From Dermabacter vaginalis (GTDB lineage Bacteria; Actinomycetota; Actinomycetes; Actinomycetales; Dermabacteraceae): a DNA stretch of 64,000 bases. The notes beneath the pieces were generated by a model. It made no database searches. It saw nothing but the letters and a program-made list of their open reading frames with translations, and had not been told where the DNA came from. Each line of letters begins with the position of its first letter. The first letter of the stretch is position 1. The stretch covers positions 2,232,001 through 2,296,000 of the forward strand of contig NZ_CP012117.1 in assembly GCF_001678905.1 (NCBI RefSeq), written 5' to 3'. Below, piece by piece: positions 16,364 to 26,413 of this stretch. The position numbers and the translations under genes are program-made.

Positions 16364-16402
16364 TTCGAAGCGGCAAAGCTGCCCTGACCGGAGGGAAAAG
16401 AA

Positions 16403-16434
16403 GGGCCGCCCGGGGATCCACTCCCGTGCGGCCC
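16403..16434 (-). terminator. Terminator of the S8 protease gene
   Basis: GGGCCGC (16403-16409) pairs with GCGGCCC (16428-16434). Read on the minus strand it is followed by TTCTTTTCCC. It lies 19 bases after the protease stop. Confidence 0.75.
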
Positions 16435-16452
16435 TCCCAAGAGGCACCGGCC

Positions 16453-19400
16453 TTACAACCTGTGGCCGCGCCTACGACTCACCACGAGCACCGCGCCACC
16501 AGCGACGAGAGCACCGCCAACGAGCATGAGCCCTGCGACCTCGGCGCCCGTGCGGGGCATGAAGCCCGACGCACCCTTCGCCTTGCCACGACTTGGATTC
16601 TTGCCGCGCGGGCTGCCGGGAGCCGTCGGCCCCTCACCCTCGCCGCTGCCGCCGGAGCCCTCCGCACGACCGGAATCACCCGGCTTATCGGGGTGTGCAC
16701 CGGCACCGGCATCGCCCGAGCCGCCCTTCGGGCCCGGCTTCGCAGGGGCGATGATTTCCTTGCCGTCATCGCCACCGTCGGTGCGTGCCGGCTCGACCAC
16801 GCGGTACGTCCCGTGGGAGGAACCCACCCACGTGAGAGTGCCATCGGTCCAGGTCGAGCCGATCGGCTCCACGGTGCCGTCCTCGCGCACAAGCGCGACG
16901 GTCGACCCCTCAGGAGCAGGCAGCGTGAAGGTCGCCTCGAGCGGGCCGAACGCGTTCGACACCGCGATCGTGTGCACGCCGTTCTCGCTCGCGATATCTG
17001 CGGCCAGCACATCGTTGCTGCGGAACGTCGACGTAGCACTCAAGTCGCCCGTGTGCAGCGTGACCTGCTCGAGCTCGATCGTGACCTTGACATTGCGAAC
17101 CACTTGGCGACCGGCCGCATCGGTCGCCACCAGGGCAACGGTGTTCTCGCCGGGGGCGAGAATCGTGCCCTCGCGAAGCGCGAGGCTCGTCGTATCGCCC
17201 TTTACGACGGTCCCATCGGGGAGAACGGCACCGTCATCCGAAACCGAGTACCCCTCAAGGACCTGCGCAGCAAGCGCCTCATCGTTCGCGAGGTCCTTCC
17301 GGTTCACAGTGAGGGAGAGCGCATCCTCGCCCTCGATCACGGGCTCCGCGTCAACATCGAAGGTGCGTGTCTCAGAACCCTCATTGCCGGCGAAGTCGGC
17401 ACTTGTGGCGCTCACGGTATAGCGTCCTGCGGGCAAGCTCGATGTCTCGAGTTCACCCGAGAGATGCGTCGTTTCGGGAACGGCGAGGGTTCCCTCGGCG
17501 GTCACATCGTCGCCTTCACCCGGGGTGACCGTGTCCTCCGCGGGTGCTTCGACACCGTCAGCATGCTCCGCTTGCGGCTTAGAATCCTCTCCGTCGTCGA
17601 CCTCGTCGATATCCACGAGAACGTTCTCGACCGTCACCTTCTCGGCATCGAGCGGAACACTCTCGTTCACGAATTCACGCGTGAGGTTGCCGTCGGCAGT
17701 CGCACCCGCAAAGCGTGCGTTGAGGCTCGCAAGGTGCGGGTCCGCAGCGCTCACGGTGAGGGTGCGGCCGTCGGTAATGCGCTCGCCATCGCCAACGGTG
17801 TCGATCGCCACCTCGGGCGCGACCTTGTCGACGATCACGGGGATCGCGGCCACTCGCGTGTTGCCAACGGAGTCGGCGAAGCTCACGAGGATCGTGTCGC
17901 CATCCGCCACCGCAACAGTCTCAGAGAACTCGCGGCGGTTCGCCTCGGGCCCAATCGCGTTCGGTACGTGGATGTCCACGGCCTGCTGGTTGTTGACGCG
18001 GAGGCTGTACCCCCATCCGTCGTCCTCAGCCGAACCCGCGAACGTCACTTCGTCCTTGTTCGTGAACAGGGTGCCGTTCACGAGGTTCGGGCTGTCGAAG
18101 CGGACTGTCGGCGCGTTGACGTCGAACCAGATGTTGAGGATCTGGCGGCCCTTCACCTCGCCCTCGGGATTCGTCACGACGTATTCGTAGTGGTTCTCTC
18201 CCGTTTGGATGGGAACCTTCGCGGTGAAGGTGCCGTCCTCGCCGACGGTTGCCGTGATGGGCTCGAGGCTACCGACGTGCTCGCCTTCGGCACGCGCGCC
18301 GGGGGTGAGGGTCACGGTCGAGCCGGGCTGACCGCCCTTGCCGCGCAGGGTGTAGGTCGAGCCGTCTTCACTGAGGTCGCCCGATTCGGGCGACACGAGG
18401 CACAGCGCGAATCCCTGGAGGCACTCGAGGTTCTCGAACTCGGGTGTCGGGGTGGCTTTGGAGCCTTTGACGCGCCCCGAGATCTCCACAACGAGGTAGG
18501 TAAAGTTGGCGTTGTCGCCTGCCTGAAGCACAAAGAAGGGCTCGCCTTCCTCGACGGAGGACGTGGTGACCTCGAACGAACCATCGGGTTCAGCACCCAC
18601 GAAGTCCCAGTTCACACCGGCCCACAGGCCACCTTTCTTCGCGACCGGGTTGGAGGGTTCGGGGTCCTTGATGGTGCCCTTGATCGTGATCGACCCGTCC
18701 TCATTCGGGATGATGCGGCCGTCCTCGTCGAGGTTCGAGGCGGAGATGTCCACCGAGGCCGGTTGCGCATCGTAGTAGAACGTGAGGGTTTCGGAGTCGA
18801 TCTCTTCGCCGGCCTTGGTGAACGCCTTGGCCGTGATCGAGTTTTCCGCATCGGGCTTCACATCAACGAGCGCCGTGAAGCCGCCGTTGGTGACCTCGTA
18901 GCTCTTGCCTTCGACCTCGACCTTTGCCACCTGGCTCGTCACGGTTCCGCTCAGCTGGAACTTTCCGTCCACGTACGCGTCGGAGGCATTTCCGAACACG
19001 AATTCGGGGTCGTTGTAGGTCTTCGTGTTGAGAAGCACGAGCGGGTCATCATCAACGAGGACCTTGCGGAACTCCACCTTGTTGTAGGCGTTGTCGGAGG
19101 CGATGAACCACAGGTACTTAGAGGCTTGGGCGTCCTTGACCGTCACGGTGTAGGTACCGTCGCCGTTGGCCTTGACCGGGAGACCCTCCCCCGTGGCATC
19201 GATGACGGACAGGGACGGGTTGGCCCCCGAGAGTTTGTCGTCGATCGTGATCGTGATGGTGCCGTTTTCAAGCTCGCCAACGCTTACTTCGGGTGGCGTG
19301 ACGTCGATGCCGAAGGGCATATCGACCGTCTGCCAGTCGAAGTCTTCCGAAAGCCTGGACTTCACACGGTAGATGTAGCGGCCTTCGGGGACGTTCACGA

Positions 19401-21996
19401 ATTCGCCCTTCGCCGGATCCCACATGCGGCCGTCGAAGGTGCCGCCGTTGATGAGGGTCGATCCTTCGGGGGCGAGCTTGTTCTTGACCTCGAGCACGTC
19501 GCCCGCGATGGTACGGGGAACACTGTGCGTGGCACCGAGCTCGACGAGCGGCTTGCCGTCTTCCGTCAGGACGCTGAATTCCACATCCGCGGCGTTACGC
19601 ATCATGGCGAGCGCCGCGCTGGCTTCGTCACGCGTACCGTCGCCGTTCGGAGAGAGCCAGCCGCCCTCGGGCAGCGTGCTCGGGTAGGGACTACCGAACA
19701 GGTCGAGGGTCGTGGAAAGGCCCGTGACCTCGCTCTTCACTCCGAGCGCGTCCCACCCGTGACCTTGCTCAGCCACGATGGGTTCCGCGTTCCAGTCGCC
19801 CACGAAACCGAAGTACGGCACAGAAAGGGTGGGCACGCTCTTTGAGGTGAGCACCGCGTACCCCTCAATGAAGTGGTCGCCGGCGCTCAGGTCGGGCTTG
19901 AGGGTGAAGGTCACGTTCGCGGTGCCATTGGCGGGAACGGTCACGGATTTTTCCGACGCCTGCAGGCTTTCGTGGGAGACCACGCTCGTCGTCTCTTCTC
20001 CCTTGGCATTCGTTTCATTGAGCACGGTCTGCGCGGGGATGTCGTAGGTGACTGCCTCGCCCGAGTGGTTCGTGAGGGTCACCGTGAATTCGCGAACGGA
20101 ATTGACCTCTTTGAGCTCGACGGCCGCCTCGCCGTCGACGGTCGCGTACACGTTCGTGTCGAGGGCGTTCGCCATTTGCGCGAGGCCCGCGCCGACCTGA
20201 CGCGGAGGCGCAACGTGTTCACCGTTCTTCACGGGAATCGCCGTGTTCATGAGTGCCGTGCGGGCACGGGCAAGCCGCTCTGGACCACTGAGGTCGGGGT
20301 AGCGTTCGGCGTAGTTCTCAAGGAGCAGTGCGGACATGCCCGAGATGTTCGGGGCCGCCATGGATGTTCCGGACTTCGTGCCGTACTTGTTGTCGTTGAG
20401 CGTCGAGTAGACGCTTCCGCCGATGCCGGCGATCTCGGGTTCGAACTCGAGATTGGGGGTCGTGCCCCACGAGGAGAACGTCGAGGCCTGGGCTGCGGTG
20501 GGGTTCGCCTCTGAGCCAACCTCGTTTGTGAGGCGGACCGTCACGGGCGTATCGCCGCCCTTTGCGATCGCATCGCGAATAGCGACGCCCGTCGAGTGCT
20601 TGAGGGAACCGCCGATGATCGTGAAGTCTTCGATGCCGGCCATGCCGGCGAAGGCTTCGCCGCCTTCTTCGGAGTTGAATACGAGCACGCCGGCGGCGCC
20701 GTGGTCGATCGCGCGCTGGAACTTCTCGGTGAAGGAGATTTCACCACGCTCAATAAGGGCAATCTTGCCGCTTAGATCAGTCCCATCCGGGTAGTCCTCT
20801 TTTTTGCCGAGACCCAGGTGGGCGACCTCGTAGGGCTTGTTCGTCGCTTCGCCGATCTGGAGCTGGTAGCCGAAGGGGTGGTCGTCGCCGTCGTTGTAGA
20901 AGCCGCGAGGTGTGGAGACGACGTTGTTGTCAACCGAGGCGACCGTGAGGGCATTGCCCTGGATGCCGGGGGTGCCAACGGTGCCGTCGTCGAGCTTGCC
21001 GAGGGCGTCGTCGGTTCCTCCCGTTTCGGAAAAGTTGAGTCCGTCGTTGCCGGAGGAGATGACGGCGAGTACGCCCATCTCTTCAGCCTTCTTGAGGGCG
21101 AGGTTCGAGCCGTCGGAGTCCCACTTGACACCATTAGTCGACCCGAGGGAGAGGTTGATGACGTCGGCCTTGAGTTTGACCGCATCCTCGATGGCGGCGA
21201 TCAGGTCAGAGTCGGAGGCGTAGGGGTTTGCGCCGTTGGAGAAGACCTTCAACGAGAGGATCTGGGCGTTGGGGGCGACGCCCTCGAGTCCGCCTTTCTT
21301 GCCGTCGGGGGCGTTGGCGGCGACGATTCCGGCGACGTGCATGCCGTGCTGGCTCGTCGTTGTATCCCAGAATTCGTAGTTTTCGTCGGCGTAGTTGTAG
21401 CCCTCGGGGATCTTCTTCGTGAACTTGCCGTTCGGATTCACCGTGTCGATTTTCGTATCAACGCCGTCGTCGATGCGCATGTCTTCGTGGGTGGGGTCGA
21501 CGCCCGAGTCGATGACGGCGACGACCATCCCGGAGCCGTCAACGCCGTAGTTCTCGAAGGCCGCCGAAACCTGCTCCATTTCGCGCGCCTCGTATTCGGT
21601 GCGCTCGTACTGGCGCTCGCGACGCACGGAGTCGACCGCCGGTTCGGCCTGGAGCTTCGCCATGTTGGCCGCGGGCATCGTTGCCGAGAAGCCGTTGACG
21701 AGGAAGCCGAACTGGCGATCAACCTCGATGCCATAGGCCTTGCTCCACGTGTTGATGAGGCGAATCTGCTCGCGCAGGTTGCGGTTTTCACCGTTTGTGG
21801 AGGGCGATCCCGGCTGGTTCTTGAGGGTTACGAGAACGGCGACCCGGTCTTTGCTGGAGTTGGACTCGACGTGCGCCGGGTCCTTTGGGGGCTCGTTGCC
21901 GTGCGGCTGTGCGGCCACGGGCGCGGCTGTGAGCGTGAGCGCTGTGAGCGCTGCGACGCATGCGGCGGCGGCGCGCTTGAGTACTGGGAATCTCAC
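16453..21996 (-). CDS. Large cell-wall-anchored subtilisin-like (S8) protease
   Basis: A 1847-residue secreted protease. Residues 1-29 are a signal peptide ending AAPVAA. An I9-like propeptide occupies about 50-135. The S8 catalytic domain has Asp163 (AVIDSGVDPTHEDM), His217 (SQHGMHVAGIVAA), oxyanion Asn317 (SSGNDG) and Ser545 (GTSMAAPNISG). A protease-associated (PA) domain is inserted near 405-485 (SGKIALIERGEISF). Several Ig/Fn3-like beta domains fill about 640-1700, as in C5a peptidase and lactocepin. A Gly/Pro/Ser-rich spacer leads to MPRTG (1813-1817), a hydrophobic span and the tail SRRRGHRL, a sortase signal with Met for Leu. The protein is probably covalently attached to the wall and degrades host or environmental proteins. 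Start GTG at 21996. Monocistronic, with its own terminator. Confidence 0.92.
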   Translation of the reverse strand: MRFPVLKRAAAACVAALTALTLTAAPVAAQPHGNEPPKDPAHVESNSSKDRVAVLVTLKNQPGSPSTNGENRNLREQIRLINTWSKAYGIEVDRQFGFLVNGFSATMPAANMAKLQAEPAVDSVRRERQYERTEYEAREMEQVSAAFENYGVDGSGMVVAVIDSGVDPTHEDMRIDDGVDTKIDTVNPNGKFTKKIPEGYNYADENYEFWDTTTSQHGMHVAGIVAANAPDGKKGGLEGVAPNAQILSLKVFSNGANPYASDSDLIAAIEDAVKLKADVINLSLGSTNGVKWDSDGSNLALKKAEEMGVLAVISSGNDGLNFSETGGTDDALGKLDDGTVGTPGIQGNALTVASVDNNVVSTPRGFYNDGDDHPFGYQLQIGEATNKPYEVAHLGLGKKEDYPDGTDLSGKIALIERGEISFTEKFQRAIDHGAAGVLVFNSEEGGEAFAGMAGIEDFTIIGGSLKHSTGVAIRDAIAKGGDTPVTVRLTNEVGSEANPTAAQASTFSSWGTTPNLEFEPEIAGIGGSVYSTLNDNKYGTKSGTSMAAPNISGMSALLLENYAERYPDLSGPERLARARTALMNTAIPVKNGEHVAPPRQVGAGLAQMANALDTNVYATVDGEAAVELKEVNSVREFTVTLTNHSGEAVTYDIPAQTVLNETNAKGEETTSVVSHESLQASEKSVTVPANGTANVTFTLKPDLSAGDHFIEGYAVLTSKSVPTLSVPYFGFVGDWNAEPIVAEQGHGWDALGVKSEVTGLSTTLDLFGSPYPSTLPEGGWLSPNGDGTRDEASAALAMMRNAADVEFSVLTEDGKPLVELGATHSVPRTIAGDVLEVKNKLAPEGSTLINGGTFDGRMWDPAKGEFVNVPEGRYIYRVKSRLSEDFDWQTVDMPFGIDVTPPEVSVGELENGTITITIDDKLSGANPSLSVIDATGEGLPVKANGDGTYTVTVKDAQASKYLWFIASDNAYNKVEFRKVLVDDDPLVLLNTKTYNDPEFVFGNASDAYVDGKFQLSGTVTSQVAKVEVEGKSYEVTNGGFTALVDVKPDAENSITAKAFTKAGEEIDSETLTFYYDAQPASVDISASNLDEDGRIIPNEDGSITIKGTIKDPEPSNPVAKKGGLWAGVNWDFVGAEPDGSFEVTTSSVEEGEPFFVLQAGDNANFTYLVVEISGRVKGSKATPTPEFENLECLQGFALCLVSPESGDLSEDGSTYTLRGKGGQPGSTVTLTPGARAEGEHVGSLEPITATVGEDGTFTAKVPIQTGENHYEYVVTNPEGEVKGRQILNIWFDVNAPTVRFDSPNLVNGTLFTNKDEVTFAGSAEDDGWGYSLRVNNQQAVDIHVPNAIGPEANRREFSETVAVADGDTILVSFADSVGNTRVAAIPVIVDKVAPEVAIDTVGDGERITDGRTLTVSAADPHLASLNARFAGATADGNLTREFVNESVPLDAEKVTVENVLVDIDEVDDGEDSKPQAEHADGVEAPAEDTVTPGEGDDVTAEGTLAVPETTHLSGELETSSLPAGRYTVSATSADFAGNEGSETRTFDVDAEPVIEGEDALSLTVNRKDLANDEALAAQVLEGYSVSDDGAVLPDGTVVKGDTTSLALREGTILAPGENTVALVATDAAGRQVVRNVKVTIELEQVTLHTGDLSATSTFRSNDVLAADIASENGVHTIAVSNAFGPLEATFTLPAPEGSTVALVREDGTVEPIGSTWTDGTLTWVGSSHGTYRVVEPARTDGGDDGKEIIAPAKPGPKGGSGDAGAGAHPDKPGDSGRAEGSGGSGEGEGPTAPGSPRGKNPSRGKAKGASGFMPRTGAEVAGLMLVGGALVAGGAVLVVSRRRGHRL

Positions 21997-22125
21997 CCGA
22001 CACCTCTTCGGTAGTGACGATCCCGCGCCACGAATGTGACGCGCAGCCCATTTAAGGGTTGCGGTTGATCATAAGCATGTAACGCGCGACACGCAGCCGA
22101 ATCTCAGAATGTGTACAAAAATGAC

Positions 22126-22977
22126 TCAGGGTTCCGACGGTGCCTCGCGAATATCGATCCCAAAAACCCGTTTCACCTGGGCCGTCACGAGTTGCGGGTG
22201 GCGCCTATCGCTCGGGGTCGAGGCCCACGGCGTAAACAGCCCCGGGAAGTCGGGGTGGGTGATTTTGCCGTGAGTCGCGCCCGAGGTGGTGACCACGAAA
22301 CCGTGCTCTTCGAGCCGGCGTTTGAGCGCGGCGCGATCGCCGGGGTGGCGCGTGCCCTTCTTTTTGCGGTTACTCGGGCCCGCAAAATCCGCAGGGTCGA
22401 ACGAGTCCACCTCCTCGGGCCTCACCGAGAGAGCGTAGGCCGTGGGGAAAGCACCGATCACGTGATTATCGGATCGACGCACCTGCACGGTCCAGTCGCC
22501 GCGCTGGAAGTGGTCGCTCGCGCCGTTATCGCTCGTCCACGCATCCTCGGGGTCGGCGACGGTGAGCACGATGATGTCGTGCGTGATGCGCGCGAAACTC
22601 GCCCCCGAGACCGTGCGCACTTCGTCTTCGTGAACGGTCAGCGGGCGGGTGAAGGGGCGCGGATCGGTGGGATTGAGCGTGACGACGGTACCTGCGGGTG
22701 GCGCACCGAAGCCTCGAGCGATGTCGAGGCTCTCCGCTTCATTCGCCTTTTCACGCGCGGCCTTCGCAGCAGTGTGGGCTTCGCGCTGTTTCTCGCGCCT
22801 CTTTTCGGCTTCGGCGAGGAGATCCGCGAGGTCCTCGCCCGCCGCCCTGCGCCGCGCGAGCTCGGGGACTGCGTCGTAGTCCACCGCGCGTACTTCTCGC
22901 TTTGCGTGCGTACGCCCTGCGAGGGCCGCGGGGCTCGGTGCGCCCGGGCGGGTCGTTTCTCGCGGTGAATCTGCCAT
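22126..22977 (-). CDS. Hypothetical protein with HicA-like C-terminal segment
   Basis: A 283-residue soluble protein from the ATG at 22977 (a GTG at 22986 is an alternative). Residues 1-90 are highly charged with a predicted coiled coil (LLAEAEKRREKQREAHTAAK). The middle has ordinary beta/alpha sequence (VVTLNPTDPRPFTR, DDIIVLTVADPEDAW-like strands). The last 70 residues, around ALKRRLEEHGFVVTTSGATH and GKITHPD, look like a HicA-type double-stranded RNA-binding fold: a helix, then a strand with a His near the HicA active-site position. No HicB partner lies nearby. The comparison is by eye; the function is not known. Confidence 0.6.
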   Translation of the reverse strand: MADSPRETTRPGAPSPAALAGRTHAKREVRAVDYDAVPELARRRAAGEDLADLLAEAEKRREKQREAHTAAKAAREKANEAESLDIARGFGAPPAGTVVTLNPTDPRPFTRPLTVHEDEVRTVSGASFARITHDIIVLTVADPEDAWTSDNGASDHFQRGDWTVQVRRSDNHVIGAFPTAYALSVRPEEVDSFDPADFAGPSNRKKKGTRHPGDRAALKRRLEEHGFVVTTSGATHGKITHPDFPGLFTPWASTPSDRRHPQLVTAQVKRVFGIDIREAPSEP

Positions 22978-23070
22978 GTCCCCCACCGTACCGCGGTGAG
23001 ACGTCCATCTCGCGCGGAGTTGATGCGGTTAACCTGGTGCTCGTCTCATTTCACCCTTAGGAGGACATTC

Positions 23071-23565
23071 GTGCGTGTTTCCACCTCGCTGCGGGCACTG
23101 GCGGCATGCGGCTGCCTAGCCCTTGCTCTTGCCGGTTGCGGCTCCCCCAATGAGCCGCAATCCTCCCCGCCTGCGTCGAGCGCAGCGGCGGCGAGCGATG
23201 GTGGCGGCCCCAGCGTCGTGATCAATGAGTCCGAGGGCAACGGGGACGCGCCACCGGTCCCCGAGATCACCGCCGGAGGCCTCGATCATGCCGAGCTCGG
23301 CGATTCCTGCAGCGACGAGGGCATGGTGAAGATCCCGCTGCACGGCGCCCCCGATCCGGCGCTCGAGGGTTTCAACGGCTCGTTCACGTACAACGGGTGG
23401 AAGGAAAACGGCGGCTCCTCGGAAGCGACGTTCACGATTAACCAGGGCGGCGGCAAGCAGCAGTTCGGTCCGCTCCAGGTTGGGGATCAATTCGAACTCG
23501 GTGGCGCCATGTATTCCGTGACGAGCATTTGCAAGGACAACGCCCAGCTCGACGTCATCGGCTAA
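23071..23565 (+). CDS. Small lipoprotein of unknown function
   Basis: A 164-residue lipoprotein. Its GTG start at 23071 is set by AGGAGG 6 bases upstream (23059-23064). The signal peptide ends in LALAGCGS, a lipobox with the lipidated Cys. A Ser/Ala/Pro-rich linker follows, then a compact C-terminal domain of about 80 residues with two Cys residues (LGDSCSDEGMVKIP and YSVTSICKDNAQ) that could form a disulfide on the outer face. No family recognised. The rRNA methyltransferase gene starts 3 bases after its stop, so the two are cotranscribed although their jobs look unrelated. Confidence 0.8.
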   Translation: MRVSTSLRALAACGCLALALAGCGSPNEPQSSPPASSAAAASDGGGPSVVINESEGNGDAPPVPEITAGGLDHAELGDSCSDEGMVKIPLHGAPDPALEGFNGSFTYNGWKENGGSSEATFTINQGGGKQQFGPLQVGDQFELGGAMYSVTSICKDNAQLDVIG

Positions 23566-23568
23566 CCG

Positions 23569-24795
23569 ATGTCCGCTTTCGCGCACCCGCGGATCGACCC
23601 CGACAGCGGGATCTGCGAGTACTTTTCTGCCGGGCAATGCGAATCGTGCAGCCTCATGCGCACCCCGCACGATGTCCAGGTACGCGAGGCGCATGCACAG
23701 CTCACAGAACTCCTCGCCGATGTGGCGACGCCTTCCACCGTGTGGGACGAGCCGCTCGTGAGCGCACCGTGGGGGTTTCGCACGAAGGCGAAGATGATGG
23801 TGCGTGGCACGGCGGCGGCCCCAGTCTTCTCCTTTCCAGGTTCACACGAGGGCGTTGACCTCGCTGATTGCCCGCTGTACCCCCCGCTTGTCACCGAGGT
23901 TCTGGAAAGTGCCCGCGCGCTCATTCGCCGCGCCCAGGTGCCGCCCTACAATCTCGACAAACGCCGCGGCGAGATCAAGTACGTGCTCGTCACCGCAACA
24001 CCAACGGAAGCCATGGTGCGCCTCGTCCTGCGCAGCACTTCCGCGCTCGAAAGGATCCGCGAACACCTCGCGCTCCTTGATCCTCGCGTGAGCGTCGTCA
24101 GCGCGAACATCCATCCCGAGCACGAGGCTCTCATCGAGGGAGCTGAAGAGATCCACCTCGCGGGGGCCGATCGTCTACGCCTCCCACTTGGCAATATCGA
24201 CGTTGACGTGCTCCCCCGCTCCTTCACGCAAACCAACACCGCCGTGGCGAGCGAACTCTACGCCCAGGTCGCACGCTGGATTCTCGACGCGGGCGCGCGC
24301 ACCGCGTGGGACCTCTACTGCGGCGTGGGCGGCTTCGCCCTCGGCATCGCCCACGAAGCACGCGCCCGCGGCGCGCACATGGACATCACGGGCATCGAAA
24401 TCACGAATGAGGCGATCGAAAGCGCACAAGGTTCGGCGAAGCGGCACGGTTTCGCGGGCGCCGTCGGACCCCACACCGCCCCCGAAGCTCACGTTCGCGT
24501 GCGCTTCGAGACCGCCGATGCAACCGACTGGGCCAGGCGTCAGGCGACCCTCCCGGACGCGATCGTCGTGAATCCGCCGAGGCGCGGCATCGGCGAAGCA
24601 CTCTCCCGCTACCTCAACGACTCGGGGGTTCGCACCATCGCCTACTCGAGTTGCAACCCGGAAACGCTCGCCGCAGATCTCGCGCGCATGCCGCACTACC
24701 GCGTCGCACGCGCGAGGCTCATCGACATGTTCCCGCACAGCACCCACAACGAGGCTCTCGTTCTTCTTTCACGCGTCGCGCCCGAGAACGATTAA
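23569..24795 (+). CDS. rlmC: 23S rRNA (uracil-5-)-methyltransferase RlmC-like
   Basis: A 408-residue RNA m5U methyltransferase of the TrmA/RumAB family. The short N-terminus lacks a TRAM domain, as in RlmC (RumB). Four cysteines suited to the 4Fe-4S cluster are present: Cys16, Cys24, Cys27 and Cys101 (DLADCPLY). The catalytic domain has SAM motif [12 protein letters not shown] (about 248-259), [10 protein letters not shown] (near 333), the nucleophile Cys362 in SSCNPET, and [15 protein letters not shown] at the end. It should methylate a uridine of 23S rRNA (U747 in E. coli). The ATG is 3 bases after the lipoprotein stop. The last 4 bases overlap convergently with glpK. Confidence 0.87.
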   Translation: MSAFAHPRIDPDSGICEYFSAGQCESCSLMRTPHDVQVREAHAQLTELLADVATPSTVWDEPLVSAPWGFRTKAKMMVRGTAAAPVFSFPGSHEGVDLADCPLYPPLVTEVLESARALIRRAQVPPYNLDKRRGEIKYVLVTATPTEAMVRLVLRSTSALERIREHLALLDPRVSVVSANIHPEHEALIEGAEEIHLAGADRLRLPLGNIDVDVLPRSFTQTNTAVASELYAQVARWILDAGARTAWDLYCGVGGFALGIAHEARARGAHMDITGIEITNEAIESAQGSAKRHGFAGAVGPHTAPEAHVRVRFETADATDWARRQATLPDAIVVNPPRRGIGEALSRYLNDSGVRTIAYSSCNPETLAADLARMPHYRVARARLIDMFPHSTHNEALVLLSRVAPEND

Positions 24796-26342
24796 CCTTC
24801 GTGGTCGAAGGCCGCCTCAACGTCGTCATCGACCCAGTCAAACGTGCGCTCGACGGCCTTGCGCCACAGGCGCATGCTGCGCTCGCGCACGTGTGCGTCC
24901 ATCGACGGGGTCCAGCGCACGTCCTCGTCCCAATATTTCTCGAGGTCGTCGGTGGAATTCCAGAAGCCCACGGCAAGGCCCGCCGCATACGCGGCGCCGA
25001 GCGCCGTTGTCTCGATGATCTTCGGGCGAATCACGTCCACGCCGAGGATGTCGGCCTGGAACTGCATGAGGGTCTCATTCACGGTCATGCCGCCGTCAAC
25101 GCGCAGCTCCTTGAGCGGCACCTTGGCATCCTCATTCATCGCGTCGATCAACTCGGCGCTCTGGTAGGCCGTGGCCTCGAGAACGGCACGCGCAATGTGA
25201 TGCTTGTTGACGTAGCGGGTGAGGCCCACGATCGCCCCGCGAGCATCGTCCTTCCAGTAAGGGGCGAACAGGCCCGAGAACGCGGGCACGACGAAGCAGC
25301 CGCCCGAATCGTCGACCTTTGTTGCGAGTTCTTCGACCTCTTTCGCGCTCGAGATCAGGCCGATGCTGTCGCGGATCCACTGCACGAGCGAGCCCGTGAC
25401 GGCAACCGAGCCTTCGAGTGCATAGACGGGATCGGCGTCGCCAAGCTTGTAGAGCACGGTCGTGAGCAGACCGTTATCCGAGGAAAGTGCCTCGTTCCCG
25501 GTGTTCACAAGGAGGAAGTTTCCCGTGCCGTACGTGTTCTTCGCGGTGCCCTTCTCAAAGCATGCCTGGCCGAACGTGGCCGCCTGCTGGTCGCCGAGGA
25601 TGCCCGCGATCGGCACGTTCGTGAGCAGGCCGCGCTTGCGGCCCTTCCCGTATACCTCGGACGACGAGCGGATCTCGGGGAGCATCGACATGGGGATTCC
25701 CATCTCGCGCGCAATGTCCTCGTCCCATTCGAGCGTGTGCACGTTCATGAGGAGGGTTCGCGAGGCATTCGTGACGTCGGTGACGTGCGCGCCGCCCTTC
25801 GTTGCGCCCGTCATGTGCCACAAAAGCCACGTGTCGATCGTGCCGAAGAGCAGGTCACCCGCCTCGGCCTTCTCGCGCGCGCCCTCGACGTGATCGAGAA
25901 TCCACTTGACCTTCGGGCCCGCGAAATACGTCGTGAGCGGCAGGCCGGTGACCTCTTTGAATCGGTTCACGCCCTCCTCGCCCGCGAGCTCGTGCACGAT
26001 TCGCGCCGTGCGCGTGTCTTGCCACACGATCGCGTTATAGACGGGCTTGCCGGTGTTTTTATCCCACACGACAGCGGTCTCGCGCTGGTTGGTAATGCCG
26101 ACGGCTGCCAGGTCATCCCGGTTCACTTCAGCCCTGTTCAGTGCGAGCGCGATGACCTCACGGGTGTTGCTCCAGATCTCCATCGGATCATGCTCGACCC
26201 ACCCTGAGCGCGGGAAGATTTGCTTATGCTCGAGCTGGGCCTGCGACACCGCGTGGCCGTCGTGGTCGAACACCATCGCGCGCGAGCTGGTTGTGCCCTG
26301 GTCGATGGCGAGAATGTATTTCTGGTCTGAGGTCTCTGGCAT
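24792..26342 (-). CDS. glpK: Glycerol kinase
   Basis: A 516-residue FGGY-family kinase. It has the glycerol kinase hallmarks: [17 protein letters not shown] at the N-terminus (phosphate-1 loop), [27 protein letters not shown]-type glycerol-binding region, and the FGGY signature [17 protein letters not shown]. It phosphorylates glycerol to sn-glycerol 3-phosphate in the cytosol. The ATG at 26342 is preceded by AAGGAC. It lies 71 bases behind glpD on the same strand, so glpD-glpK form an operon for glycerol use. No glpF permease is present here. Confidence 0.95.
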   Translation of the reverse strand: MPETSDQKYILAIDQGTTSSRAMVFDHDGHAVSQAQLEHKQIFPRSGWVEHDPMEIWSNTREVIALALNRAEVNRDDLAAVGITNQRETAVVWDKNTGKPVYNAIVWQDTRTARIVHELAGEEGVNRFKEVTGLPLTTYFAGPKVKWILDHVEGAREKAEAGDLLFGTIDTWLLWHMTGATKGGAHVTDVTNASRTLLMNVHTLEWDEDIAREMGIPMSMLPEIRSSSEVYGKGRKRGLLTNVPIAGILGDQQAATFGQACFEKGTAKNTYGTGNFLLVNTGNEALSSDNGLLTTVLYKLGDADPVYALEGSVAVTGSLVQWIRDSIGLISSAKEVEELATKVDDSGGCFVVPAFSGLFAPYWKDDARGAIVGLTRYVNKHHIARAVLEATAYQSAELIDAMNEDAKVPLKELRVDGGMTVNETLMQFQADILGVDVIRPKIIETTALGAAYAAGLAVGFWNSTDDLEKYWDEDVRWTPSMDAHVRERSMRLWRKAVERTFDWVDDDVEAAFDHEG

Positions 26343-26413
26343 GAGCGGTCCTTTCGGCTCCCGCGGGCACCGCTGCCCGCGCTTGATCATGGGTGCGCTT
26401 TCGCGCGCGTTGG

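Noticed and set aside
16426-19845. Plus-strand open frame of 1139 codons opposite the S8 protease
   Set aside because: An antisense shadow of high-GC codon bias: rich in Arg, His and Val, no domains, no ribosome site, while the minus frame has complete protease motifs.
24651-26207. Plus-strand open frame of 518 codons opposite glpK
   Set aside because: Shadow frame; overlaps rlmC and glpK and has no recognisable features.
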